Positions 25,190 to 33,142 of a stretch of DNA of 64,000 nt are shown piece by piece. Under the pieces are notes generated by a model. It was not told where the DNA came from and searched no databases. It saw nothing but the letters and a program-made list of their open reading frames with translations. Position numbers and translations under genes: made by a program. How positions within the stretch are numbered: the first letter of the stretch is position 1; every line of letters starts with the position of its first letter. The stretch is from an uncultured Elusimicrobia bacterium (GTDB taxonomy: Bacteria > Elusimicrobiota > Elusimicrobia > Elusimicrobiales > Elusimicrobiaceae). The DNA lies in the NCBI GenBank assembly GCA_945913025.1, contig CAMECJ010000007.1, forward strand, positions 1 to 64,000, in the 5' to 3' direction.

Positions 25190-28100
25190 ATGCCTGAAGA
25201 AAAAAAGGATAAAAAAGTTGTTCCTTTGGCTGGAAACGAGGCCAAAAAGGACAGCTTTACTTTTAGCGATAAGATCAAGAACAGCAAACCTGCCGCTTCT
25301 AAATCTTTCGCTAACCGTATTTCTTCCAAGATTGGGAGCGACGGTAAACCTAAAAAAACTCTTTTTGAGAGGACCAAAAGAGATGCGCCGTTCTTTATTG
25401 CGGCGCTTGCGGCGCTTTTGTTGCTGCCGTTTTTGTATAAATACTCCGGCAGTATAGAAGAAGAGCCTTCTATGGTTACCCCGGGTTTGGAAGGAACGGA
25501 GTTTGATCCCACCCGTTCCGGCTTTGATACGCTGACGGGCGACCCCGAAAACCAGATTGCGCAGCTTTCCGGCCGTGATTCGCTGTCTTTAATCAAGGGC
25601 TTTGGCGGCGAGCCGGCAGAAGCTTCGGACGAACTTCCGTACAGAAGCGATTTGGAGAGAAGCGGTTTTGATGATGATTACGGCAGATCCAGCAATCGGA
25701 CGAGTGAACGTAACGAAACAAACATCACACGGTATCGCAAACAAGCCGCGCCCGCTACGCGCGCCGCTTTTAAGAAGACCAATATCAATCCGCTCCGCAG
25801 TGCGGGGTTGACCTCGCGCGGCGGCGGAAAATTAGGTGTTGGAATGTGGGGCGGCGGGCTGAAGCAGGCCGCTAACCGTGTGCAAGCGGAGGCGCCAAAA
25901 TCTTCCCCCAAACCGGTTTCCTTGCAGCCGCTGCAGGCGGCGGGGAAACCTTCCCGTTCGTATTTCGGCCAAGGGGCGGCGGCGGAAGCCAGACGCTCCA
26001 AAGACGCTATGTCCAAAGCCAATGCGGTGCAGGCCCTGCGGGACGCGCAGATGCGGGCCATTGAACCCGGTAAAATCGGCGGTATTCTCAGCGGAGAGAC
26101 GGGCGGCCCTGGCGGCGGTAACGGTAAGTTGGAGCGCAACTTTGCCTACAACGGTAAAGAGCCTTGGTGGTGGGACATGATGAAAAAACGCTCCCAAATG
26201 GAGTGGGAGAAATGGTTCAACTACAAATGGGGTTGGATTGACTGGGCCACCGGACTTGCGCAAAAACTGGCCGACGGTTTATTGTCCTGCTTGATTACGG
26301 GTACCGACGATTGGTCTATGGGTAAGATGTTTGGGGCTAAAGAAGGAAGCGGAAAAGACCCAACGTGTTGTGGTGTCAAGGAAAAGAACTGGCAAGGTTT
26401 TATTGGTACTACTTCCATTCCTTTTAGTAAAGAAGCTTGCGACGGTTTGAAAAAGAATCCGCAATATGCCGAAAAATGTAAAGACGGTTGGGATCCTGGT
26501 TCCAAAGCGGAATCCAATTTGGGCTTTTTCGGCGCTCGTTGGGATTGTCTGACCAACGGGGCTTTAAATGCCCGCAAAAATCGTAAAGCCTCCGAAGGTT
26601 TAGCGGAAGAAGGCGACTGCAATACCTTCTACAAAGACGGTCGTTATACCGCCTCGTACAGCGGCAAATATTCCCTGTACCATTATATTGTGGGTGTACG
26701 CAGCACTGATTGGACGAAATATGTTAATGGTTCAAATGATGACCGCTATAGTTTGTTATATGTCGGGTATATAGGCAAGGGCGCCACTTTCTCCGTCAAT
26801 CCGGAGGTTACAGGACAGCTGATTAACCGCAAAGCGTTTATTCCGCTGTTTATTGAAAGCGTTGCTGTAAAAAGTAAAAAAGTAAAAAATAAAGGAGTCG
26901 GGGATAAAGTAACGACATCCGCTGGTGACGATGATGAAGAAGCACGGATGGCGGCTTTGGTGAGCAAAAAAGGCAAAGCCACGGAATTAAAATATAAGGA
27001 TTTGCTGGACAAATTAAGTCACGGCGGGTTTAGAGCGAGCAATCAAGAAGACGGAGGCTCGGTATTAATGTCTGTGAAAGGCGGCAAACGCGGCAAAAGC
27101 TGGGAAACGGGCGCGCGCTGTGCGTATCCTTTGGCGTTTGTTTCCTGCCACAATACGGCTATAGCTACAGATGCCTTTGGGAAACTGAATACAAAGGGTA
27201 ATCCGGCTGCGTTTTTAATGTTCCCCAATGTGGGTAAAACAGATGATGCTGTATGGAAAGATGTGCACCAAATGTTCGTCGCAACGTACAGAGTGGAAGA
27301 CCGTTTGAATGAAAAGGATGTTCCACTGGGCTATTTTGCAGTGACGAATGACAATTCGCAGGGCTATGCTCCTGACGATAGGAAGGTGAAAGGGAAGGAC
27401 GGCTCTCATAATCGAGTGAATACATACAACATTGCTGCTTCCGGAGAAGGCGCCAAAGCCGTACTCAATGCTATGGGTGGAGAAACTGATGCTTCCAAGT
27501 CTGCCGCGGTAACGTGGGAAGTCCGCCAAAACTGGGATGCTGAAACGCCGTGGAGCCACGGCAAGTTTATTGCCTCCGGCAGCGGCCAGAATTTTAATTC
27601 TAAGACTGGCGGAGTGGAAGCACAAGCCTTGCCCGGTATTGTAGTATCGTCTGCCACCTGTGTGTACGGCGACGAAGGCGAAGTTGTTAGTATTGAGCCG
27701 GATCCCCAGACAGACTGCAAGAAAGGAGAGCGTGAAACGAGACAAAATCCCAACGATGGTTGTGATGAAGAGCGCACTTGCCCGAATGGATACTGGACCG
27801 ACTGGGGAAAAAAAGATCCTAACTGTAGCTGTAAAGACGGAACAGAGCAAAGTTTGCCGGATGAGCCGAAAGGCTGTCACTGGAAAAAAGTCTGCGCAAA
27901 TAATCAATGGGGAGATCCTGTTAATACAAATCCGAACGATCCCGCTTGTAAGGGTACTACTCCCCCGACTCCGCGCACTAAAGTAAGTTTTTATACCAAC
28001 TTTACTGACATGCCGGAGCAGGTCTTGTCGGTGCCGGCGCGTTCTAATCCGAGTTCCGACAATGCAGGTAATCTGTGGAAGAGCTGTAAGATTCAGGATA

Positions 28101-28951
28101 TGTCGAACACGCCGATTTTTATGGATTCGGAAACTACCGAATTCTTGAAACAGGCTATTGATAGTTATAATGGTAGGGCAAAAGAGACTGAAATGAACGC
28201 CTATGCACAACAGATTGGTGAGAATGGCGCGATGGTGGCTCAAGTGGTAGATGCTATGCGCATTATGCAAGCCGTAGGGAAAAAAGATGTGCCGAAAAAT
28301 ACGGTTTGCGCGGTAGGTAAGGCGATTGCCATTCAGTCTAAAGATCCGCAGGTTACTACACGGAGAAATGCATTGGGTTCCTTTTTGGCCTTTATTAACA
28401 TAGACTCTTCGTTCTACCCTGCGCATTACTATCGGAAGGAGAATGAGCCAGAAACGGCAAAACATAGAGATGATCGTTTCTACGGTTGCGCAGGTGGAAA
28501 AGCTCAACAATATGATGGTACCGATATGTCTGGCTACCACTATGGCCTTTATAACTGGAATGAAAAGAAGTATGGAGATCTGAAACTAAATAATACTACA
28601 GACAGAGAACCCTATATCGAAGAATTGAAGCAAGGCATCTGGAAGGATTTTCCGTTGAGAGCATTGGCTAAAAAGGGAGATACTCCTCTGTTTACTCGTG
28701 TAGACGAAGGTACGTTAGATGGAAGCACCAATAAGACGATTGATGATGTGAACAGACAACTGTATCATAGGAAGTATCAGAGTCTGTTGAGGATCGGACA
28801 GACTTGTGGATATGGAAACGATACAATGAGTATAGAGGATGCGTTAAAATATATTCAAGTGTTATGTGCAAGTGGCGCCCAACAGAAACCTACGAATGGC
28901 CGTGCAAATCTGTGTAGCAGAGCGTATAAAGAATCTGAGTATGCGCCGTAA
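25190..28951 (+). CDS. Giant membrane-anchored cysteine-rich envelope protein, unknown
   Basis: 1253 residues. A basic cytoplasmic leader of ~63 residues, one helix (FFIAALAALLLLPFLYKY), then an exported region. Residues ~75-310 are low-complexity. From ~320 a Trp-rich part (EPWWWDMMKKRSQMEWEKWF) opens a globular region with many Cys. At 843-920 two ~40-residue repeats each carry several Cys (C-x2-G, then GC-x4-C and a Trp). The C-terminal ~300 residues are globular and unrecognised. The gene has its own promoter, leader and strong terminator, so it can be expressed apart from the five cluster genes before it. It could be a surface adhesin or the main structural part of an envelope machine; both are guesses. 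Confidence 0.72.
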   Translation: MPEEKKDKKVVPLAGNEAKKDSFTFSDKIKNSKPAASKSFANRISSKIGSDGKPKKTLFERTKRDAPFFIAALAALLLLPFLYKYSGSIEEEPSMVTPGLEGTEFDPTRSGFDTLTGDPENQIAQLSGRDSLSLIKGFGGEPAEASDELPYRSDLERSGFDDDYGRSSNRTSERNETNITRYRKQAAPATRAAFKKTNINPLRSAGLTSRGGGKLGVGMWGGGLKQAANRVQAEAPKSSPKPVSLQPLQAAGKPSRSYFGQGAAAEARRSKDAMSKANAVQALRDAQMRAIEPGKIGGILSGETGGPGGGNGKLERNFAYNGKEPWWWDMMKKRSQMEWEKWFNYKWGWIDWATGLAQKLADGLLSCLITGTDDWSMGKMFGAKEGSGKDPTCCGVKEKNWQGFIGTTSIPFSKEACDGLKKNPQYAEKCKDGWDPGSKAESNLGFFGARWDCLTNGALNARKNRKASEGLAEEGDCNTFYKDGRYTASYSGKYSLYHYIVGVRSTDWTKYVNGSNDDRYSLLYVGYIGKGATFSVNPEVTGQLINRKAFIPLFIESVAVKSKKVKNKGVGDKVTTSAGDDDEEARMAALVSKKGKATELKYKDLLDKLSHGGFRASNQEDGGSVLMSVKGGKRGKSWETGARCAYPLAFVSCHNTAIATDAFGKLNTKGNPAAFLMFPNVGKTDDAVWKDVHQMFVATYRVEDRLNEKDVPLGYFAVTNDNSQGYAPDDRKVKGKDGSHNRVNTYNIAASGEGAKAVLNAMGGETDASKSAAVTWEVRQNWDAETPWSHGKFIASGSGQNFNSKTGGVEAQALPGIVVSSATCVYGDEGEVVSIEPDPQTDCKKGERETRQNPNDGCDEERTCPNGYWTDWGKKDPNCSCKDGTEQSLPDEPKGCHWKKVCANNQWGDPVNTNPNDPACKGTTPPTPRTKVSFYTNFTDMPEQVLSVPARSNPSSDNAGNLWKSCKIQDMSNTPIFMDSETTEFLKQAIDSYNGRAKETEMNAYAQQIGENGAMVAQVVDAMRIMQAVGKKDVPKNTVCAVGKAIAIQSKDPQVTTRRNALGSFLAFINIDSSFYPAHYYRKENEPETAKHRDDRFYGCAGGKAQQYDGTDMSGYHYGLYNWNEKKYGDLKLNNTTDREPYIEELKQGIWKDFPLRALAKKGDTPLFTRVDEGTLDGSTNKTIDDVNRQLYHRKYQSLLRIGQTCGYGNDTMSIEDALKYIQVLCASGAQQKPTNGRANLCSRAYKESEYAP

Positions 28952-28962
28952 AGTCTCAATCT

Positions 28963-29000
28963 ATCCCCGAGAGGAGTTTTCCTCTCGGGGATGATTTTTT
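28963..29000 (+). terminator. Strong intrinsic terminator
   Basis: A 13-bp perfect stem (28963-28975 with 28980-28992), four-base loop, and TTTTTT at 28995-29000. It closes the envelope cluster. Confidence 0.92.
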
Positions 29001-29009
29001 AGCGGAGTC

Positions 29010-29076
29010 AGATCCCGTATTACAACCCTACGGGATGACTCATAATAACACTTATTACACCCCTACGGGATAATCC
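29010..29076. repeat. Short palindromic repeat, one full and one partial copy
   Basis: The full copy at 29010-29047 has arms ATCCCGTA (29012-29019) and TACGGGAT (29029-29036), followed by GACT. A degraded copy lies at 29051-29076. The same unit recurs at 30868 and 30912, so this is a dispersed intergenic family. Confidence 0.7.
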
Positions 29077-29132
29077 CTTCCTAACCCCCTTTTTCATTTG
29101 CCCCGTTCTTCCCTTTTTTCTATCATATACGT

Positions 29133-30803
29133 ATGCTCGTTAAACGGATCAATTCCTTTTTGCTGTGTGCCGTTCTGGTGATTGCGGGGCCCGTGCCCGC
29201 GCGGGCGTTTTTCCCGTTTTCCTTCCGTAAACAGGAACTCAAAACTGATTACTCCCAAACCGTTTGGGATCAAATTATGCGGGACCAATCTGCCTCCGAT
29301 ATGCGCCGCGGTATGGGCGAAATGGCTCAGGCGCGCTATCGGGAAGCTTCCAACAGTTTCGCCAAAGCCGTAGTTAAAAACGCCAAAGACCCTATGGCGC
29401 ACCTGTTGTTTGGCGCGTCCTTGTATTGGGAAGGCAAGGTGGATGAAGCCATAACGGAGTACAACGAGGCCCTGCGCCTTGCGCCGAATACCGCTATGGC
29501 ATACCAATTATTGGGGATTGCGTACGGCTGGAAAGGCGATGTTGCGCAGGCGCAGGAATACTTTTTAACCGCTAATAAATTGGACCCGGGCAAGGCCGAT
29601 ACCCATATGAATTTAGGCTCCACATACGCCGTACAAAATCATTTGGATAAAGCCTTGGAGCATTTCCGCCGTGCGGCGGAACTCGCACCGCGCGAGCCGT
29701 TATATCACTACCAGTTAGGTACGCTTTACGAATCGCTGGGGCGCGACGGGCAGGCGGAAGCTTCATTTAAAAAAGCGTTAAAATTGTTCCCGTCTTACGA
29801 GGACGCACAGCTTAGTTTGGGGGCTTTGTACGAAAAACTGGGCAGCACGGAGGACGCGTTAAAATACTACAAAAAAGCCGTAAAAACCAAATCCGGCGAT
29901 TATGTGGCCCGTCTGCGTTACGCTTTTTTATTGGTGCGGCAGGGGCAGGAAGATAAAGCGCGCCGGACCTTGGAGGAAGCGTTTTCCATTTCGCGTTTTA
30001 AGCAGGAAGGGCTTGCGCTGAACGCGGTGTACCGCGCCAGCGGCCGCAGCGCGCAGTCGTTTGAAAAACAAATTGAAAAATTTCAAAACAGTTTGTCCAA
30101 TGTCTCTGCGACGAAAGCGGTTAATGTGGAAGTGTCTTTGGAATATGAGCCCGTTTCCGAGGGGGATTTATCTGCCCAAAACACATTTGAACGGGCGTAT
30201 GAACGGCTGCGGGCCGATAACGCGTTTGGCGCTTCTGTTGTTCCGCGGGCGTTTAAGCGGAGGTTTACGCTCCCCGCCGCCGACGTGCAAACGCGCGAAA
30301 ACCAAATAGCGGAGTTTATCTCCGGCGTTCGTCAGGCGGTGGCGCGGGAAGAGGGGAAATATAACGTCAGTTTGTCGCTTCAGGGCCGCACGGCGGATTT
30401 TGCGTCGCCGCGCGCGCTGACGCAAAACGACGGGGCTCCGCCTAAGGCCGTGTACGATCCGCGCATTGTGGGGAACGATATGGGACTTTGGGTAATGGGT
30501 AAAACGTGGCTTAGATTTGTAGATGAAGCGGCGGAAGAACTGCAAGATTATCGCTGTCCCTCCGGCAATATCTGCGCGCTTTTGACGGGCCTTGCCGGCC
30601 TGGCGCGCGGGGATGCGGCGGCGCAGAGCTCTTTTGAAGAAGCAGTACGATCGGCGGCGGATCCGCTCGGCTGGCTTGGTTTGGGTACGGCCGCCGTAGT
30701 GGCGGGGGCGGACGAAGCGGCCCAGAACTACTACCGCCGCGCGCTGGAAGCGGATCCCGCCAATAAAACGGCCTTACGCAACTTAAAAGTGTTGGAGGAG
30801 TAG
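29133..30803 (+). CDS. Exported tetratricopeptide-repeat protein
   Basis: 556 residues with a signal peptide (residues 1-25, ending PARA). A run of about six to seven TPR units covers ~45-290, with clear signatures such as AMAYQLLGIAYGWKGDVAQA and PLYHYQLGTLYESLGRDGQA. A middle region (~300-440) lacks repeats and is of unknown fold, and the C-terminus returns to TPR-like helices (AAQNYYRRALEADPANKTAL). It stands alone between terminator/repeat regions. TPR proteins of this type scaffold periplasmic or outer-membrane complexes; the partner cannot be read from context. Confidence 0.75.
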   Translation: MLVKRINSFLLCAVLVIAGPVPARAFFPFSFRKQELKTDYSQTVWDQIMRDQSASDMRRGMGEMAQARYREASNSFAKAVVKNAKDPMAHLLFGASLYWEGKVDEAITEYNEALRLAPNTAMAYQLLGIAYGWKGDVAQAQEYFLTANKLDPGKADTHMNLGSTYAVQNHLDKALEHFRRAAELAPREPLYHYQLGTLYESLGRDGQAEASFKKALKLFPSYEDAQLSLGALYEKLGSTEDALKYYKKAVKTKSGDYVARLRYAFLLVRQGQEDKARRTLEEAFSISRFKQEGLALNAVYRASGRSAQSFEKQIEKFQNSLSNVSATKAVNVEVSLEYEPVSEGDLSAQNTFERAYERLRADNAFGASVVPRAFKRRFTLPAADVQTRENQIAEFISGVRQAVAREEGKYNVSLSLQGRTADFASPRALTQNDGAPPKAVYDPRIVGNDMGLWVMGKTWLRFVDEAAEELQDYRCPSGNICALLTGLAGLARGDAAAQSSFEEAVRSAADPLGWLGLGTAAVVAGADEAAQNYYRRALEADPANKTALRNLKVLEE

Positions 30804-30818
30804 CGGGCGGTTTTTATC

Positions 30819-30850
30819 CGTCATTCCGGAGTGTTGTGATCGGGAATCTG
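30819..30850. repeat. GTCATTCC-type intergenic palindromic repeat
   Basis: Begins CGTCATTCCGG and ends CGGGAATCTG, an imperfect inverted repeat. It is related to the copies at 31005, 31905, 32049 and 55040. Confidence 0.6.
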
Positions 30851-30867
30851 TTGTTTTTTAAGGAATA

Positions 30868-30978
30868 GATCCCGTATTACAACCTTACGGGATGACTTAA
30901 TAAAAACAGCAAGATCCCGTATAGAGACCCCGTATAACTACCTTACGGGGCAGGCTCTTACGGGATGACTTAATAAAA
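30868..30978. repeat. Tandem and nested copies of the ATCCCGTA palindromic repeat
   Basis: A full copy (30868-30903) is followed by a second (30912-30978) whose loop holds a further copy: the inner arms CCCCGTA and TACGGGG lie between the outer arms ATCCCGTA and TACGGGAT. Both end GATGACTTAATAAAA. The nesting implies insertion of one element into another. Confidence 0.65.
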
Positions 30979-31004
30979 AAACGTCATTGTGCGCCACCCC
31001 CGCC

Positions 31005-31033
31005 GTCATTCCGGGGAGTCGTAATCCGGAATC
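31005..31033. repeat. GTCATTCC-type intergenic palindromic repeat
   Basis: Starts GTCATTCCGG and ends CCGGAATC, outer arms complementary; same family as 30819-30850. It lies in the leader just upstream of rsmA. Confidence 0.6.
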
Positions 31034-31058
31034 TGTGTCTTTATATTAGGAAATTTTT

Positions 31059-31832
31059 ATGCAAAAATACGGACAGCATTTTTTAATTGACCGCCATGTC
31101 ATTAACCAAATCGTGGACGCGGCATTATTATTGCGGGCGGAAAATTTGGTGGAAATCGGCCCCGGTAAAGGCGCGCTGACACAGCAGCTTATCGCGCGCG
31201 GACAAAAACATTTTACGGTTGTGGAAATCGATCTGGAAATGGTTTCTTACCTGCAAATGCACTTGCCCAAAGAAGCGGGTGTAAAAATCACGCAGCAAAA
31301 TTTTTTGGATTTTGATTTGTCTCTTTTGCCGCCTGTGCCGACGGAGTTCGTCAGTAATTTGCCGTATATTGACGCGGCGGATATTTTGGATAAAGTACTT
31401 GCTTACCCGTTCTTTTTCTCGGCGGTGTTTATGTTTCAAAAAGAGCAGGCCCAGCGTATCCGCGCCCAAGCGGGGGAAGAATTTTACGGGCCGCTTTCCA
31501 TTTTCAGCCAACTGCGCGCTCGGATCAGCCCCGTTTGTAAAGCGGGCCGCGGCAGTTTCAGTCCGCCGCCGAAAGTGGAAAGCGCGGTACTTGCTTTTGA
31601 AAGATTAAAAGAACCTGTTTTTATATCGGAAGAAGAATGGCAAAAATTTAAGAAGCTGGTTTTATCCGCTTTTGCGCATAAACGAAAAACGGTGTTTAAT
31701 TCGCTGACGCTTGGCGGATATCCAAAGGATGTAGTGGCGGATTCTATTGCCAAATTAAATTTATCTCCGACGGTGCGTGCCGAGCAAATTTCACCACAAA
31801 ATTATGTGCAATTAAATAAATTATTATCGTAA
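31059..31832 (+). CDS. rsmA: 16S rRNA dimethyladenosine transferase RsmA (KsgA)
   Basis: 257 residues. The N-terminus QKYGQHFLID is diagnostic. The SAM-binding motif is VEIGPGKGALT, the acidic motif VVEIDLEM, and the catalytic NLPY is followed by IDAADI. The C-terminal helical domain includes SAFAHKRKTVFNSL. The length is normal. It dimethylates two adjacent adenines near the 3' end of 16S rRNA. A terminator follows. A diverged second copy of its last ~107 codons lies at 32731-33050. Confidence 0.95.
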   Translation: MQKYGQHFLIDRHVINQIVDAALLLRAENLVEIGPGKGALTQQLIARGQKHFTVVEIDLEMVSYLQMHLPKEAGVKITQQNFLDFDLSLLPPVPTEFVSNLPYIDAADILDKVLAYPFFFSAVFMFQKEQAQRIRAQAGEEFYGPLSIFSQLRARISPVCKAGRGSFSPPPKVESAVLAFERLKEPVFISEEEWQKFKKLVLSAFAHKRKTVFNSLTLGGYPKDVVADSIAKLNLSPTVRAEQISPQNYVQLNKLLS

Positions 31833-31849
31833 GTTTTGGAAACAAGCTA

Positions 31850-31894
31850 AACAAATCAAGGCTTTTTTGAAGGTCTTGATTTGTTTTTTTTTTT
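31850..31894 (+). terminator. Terminator of rsmA
   Basis: AACAAATCAAG pairs with CTTGATTTGTT around a ten-base loop, followed by a long T-run (about 31883-31894). Confidence 0.88.
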
Positions 31895-31904
31895 GATAAC
31901 ATAA

Positions 31905-31934
31905 GTCATGCCGAGAAGTTTCTGCTCGGGATCT
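31905..31934. repeat. GTCATGCCGAG-type palindromic repeat
   Basis: CCGAG/CTCGG arms inside GTCATGCCGAG...CTCGGGATCT. Member of the GTCAT repeat family, in the leader of the prepilin gene. Confidence 0.5.
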
Positions 31935-32030
31935 CCCTTTTATGGTTTATTTCGTTAAAAGCGGTAGATTCTGAGACCCTGCAGGCCGCCAGACTCATCA
32001 GGATAACTTTTTTGACAGGAGAAAACGAAT

Positions 32031-32618
32031 ATGAAAGGTTTTAGTGCCGTCATCCTGAATTTATTTCAGGATCCAGCCATTAATAAAAGAAAATCTTCCG
32101 CTTGGATACTGAAACAAGTTCAGTATGACCATACGATTAAAGGTTTTACGCTGATCGAACTGTTGGTGGTTGTGCTTATCATCGGTATTTTGTCTGCCGT
32201 GGCATTGCCGCAATATCAGCGTGCGGTAGCCAAAACGCGTGCGGCGGAATTGGTGGCGCAAACAAATGCGCTTTGGCGCGCGCAACAGTTGTATTTCTTA
32301 GAAAACGGAACGTATACGGAGAATATGGATGATTTAACGCTTTCGCTCCCTGCAGGGTGCGAAAAAGCCGCCGGCAATTCCTATGTGTGCGGGCATATCT
32401 CTTATGGAAGCAAAGAGGCGGGCGGCTGGCGTGCGGGGGGAAGCAGCATGTTACTTCATATAAATTATTACCGTTACTTGGGGGATTTGGGGCAGCAAAC
32501 GGCATACTGTCAAATTATTGGAAATGATTTGGCGTTAGGACGGTTTTTGTGTGTTTCTCTGGGCGGAGTGGAAATCGGCACGGCGGCGGGGAGACCCTTA
32601 TATCGGATTTCTTTGTAA
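32031..32618 (+). CDS. Type IV prepilin with repeat-extended leader
   Basis: 195 residues from ATG 32031, with AGGAG upstream. The prepilin motif is [17 protein letters not shown], predicted cleavage after Gly38, Glu at +5. The mature part continues [20 protein letters not shown] and has two Cys (GCEKAAGNSYVC) near a likely D-loop. The leader is 38 residues instead of the usual 6-10 because a palindromic element (32049-32129) is inserted in frame. The 10-bp sequence AAAGGTTTTA occurs on both sides (32034-32043 and 32139-32148). Deleting 105 bp would give a normal MKG-FTLIE start. No assembly genes are nearby. Confidence 0.85.
   Translation: MKGFSAVILNLFQDPAINKRKSSAWILKQVQYDHTIKGFTLIELLVVVLIIGILSAVALPQYQRAVAKTRAAELVAQTNALWRAQQLYFLENGTYTENMDDLTLSLPAGCEKAAGNSYVCGHISYGSKEAGGWRAGGSSMLLHINYYRYLGDLGQQTAYCQIIGNDLALGRFLCVSLGGVEIGTAAGRPLYRISL
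32034..32148. repeat. Palindromic element inserted in prepilin leader, flanked by 10-bp direct repeats
   Basis: Arms 32049-32074 and 32104-32129 are inverted repeats matching at 22 of 26 positions. The flanks carry AAAGGTTTTA at 32034-32043 and 32139-32148, exactly 105 bp apart, as a target-site duplication or slippage would leave. The coding frame stays open throughout. Confidence 0.8.
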
Positions 32619-32637
32619 AAGTTAACCTCTCAAGTTG

Positions 32638-32730
32638 TATTCCAAAATCCGCTCTTTGACGTTGAAAGGGCGGATTTCGTTTAGCTTGAGTTCGCGTACG
32701 GCGGTTTCCAACAATACCGTGGTGTCCGCC
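32638..32730 (-). pseudogene. Fragment of ftcD 3' end
   Basis: Aligns without gaps to 34153-34245 of the intact glutamate formiminotransferase gene, with about eleven mismatches. It lacks the last ten codons and everything upstream. It is joined directly to an rsmA fragment at a shared CTGCG. Confidence 0.88.
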
Positions 32731-33050
32731 TGCGCGCGCGGATCAGCCCCGTTTGTAAAGCGGGCTGCGGCAGTTTCAATCCGCCGCCGAAAGTGGAAAG
32801 CGCGGTACTTGCCTTTGAAAGACTCAAAGAACCCGTTTTTTCTTCGGCAGAAGAGTGGAAAAAATTCAAGAAACTGGTCTTATCCGCTTTTGCGCACAAA
32901 CGTAAAACATTATTTAATTCGCTGACGCTTGGCGGATATCCCAAGGATTCGGCGGCAAAGGCGCTTGCCCAATTACATTTACCGCCGACGGTGCGTGCCG
33001 AGCAAATCAACCCGCAAACGTACGTCAAATTGGCGGCGTTGTCGGCATAA
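32731..33050 (+). pseudogene. Fragment of rsmA 3' end
   Basis: Aligns without gaps to 31513-31832 of rsmA (constant offset 1218) and ends at the equivalent TAA. The reading frame is intact (SAVLAFERLKEPVFSSAEEW, SAFAHKRKTLFNSLTLGGYP), but the methyltransferase domain with SAM site and NLPY is missing, so it cannot be active. It diverges from rsmA at both silent and amino-acid-changing sites, most in the last 35 codons. This looks like a different allele rather than a recent duplicate. Confidence 0.9.
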
Positions 33051-33087
33051 GTTTTTATTGAAAATAAATTAAGAATTTGTAAGAGCT

Positions 33088-33117
33088 CTTGATTTGTTGC
33101 GTTTTATTGGTATAATA
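33088..33117 (+). promoter_or_regulatory. Promoter of the unknown secreted protein gene
   Basis: TTGATT, a 16-bp spacer, then TATAAT about 30 bp before ATG 33143. The -35 part coincides with what would be the right arm of the rsmA terminator in the duplicated segment. Confidence 0.6.
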
Positions 33118-33142
33118 ATAGAAAAAGTATCTAGGAGGTTGT

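Noticed and set aside
27215-28540. 441-codon open frame on the minus strand
   Set aside because: It lies wholly inside the 1253-residue protein gene, has no ribosome site or plausible domain, and its composition reads as the complement of the real gene.
28952-32030. CRISPR array, because of repeated short palindromes
   Set aside because: Copies are irregularly spaced, differ in length and lie on both orientations, with no uniform spacers and no cas genes.
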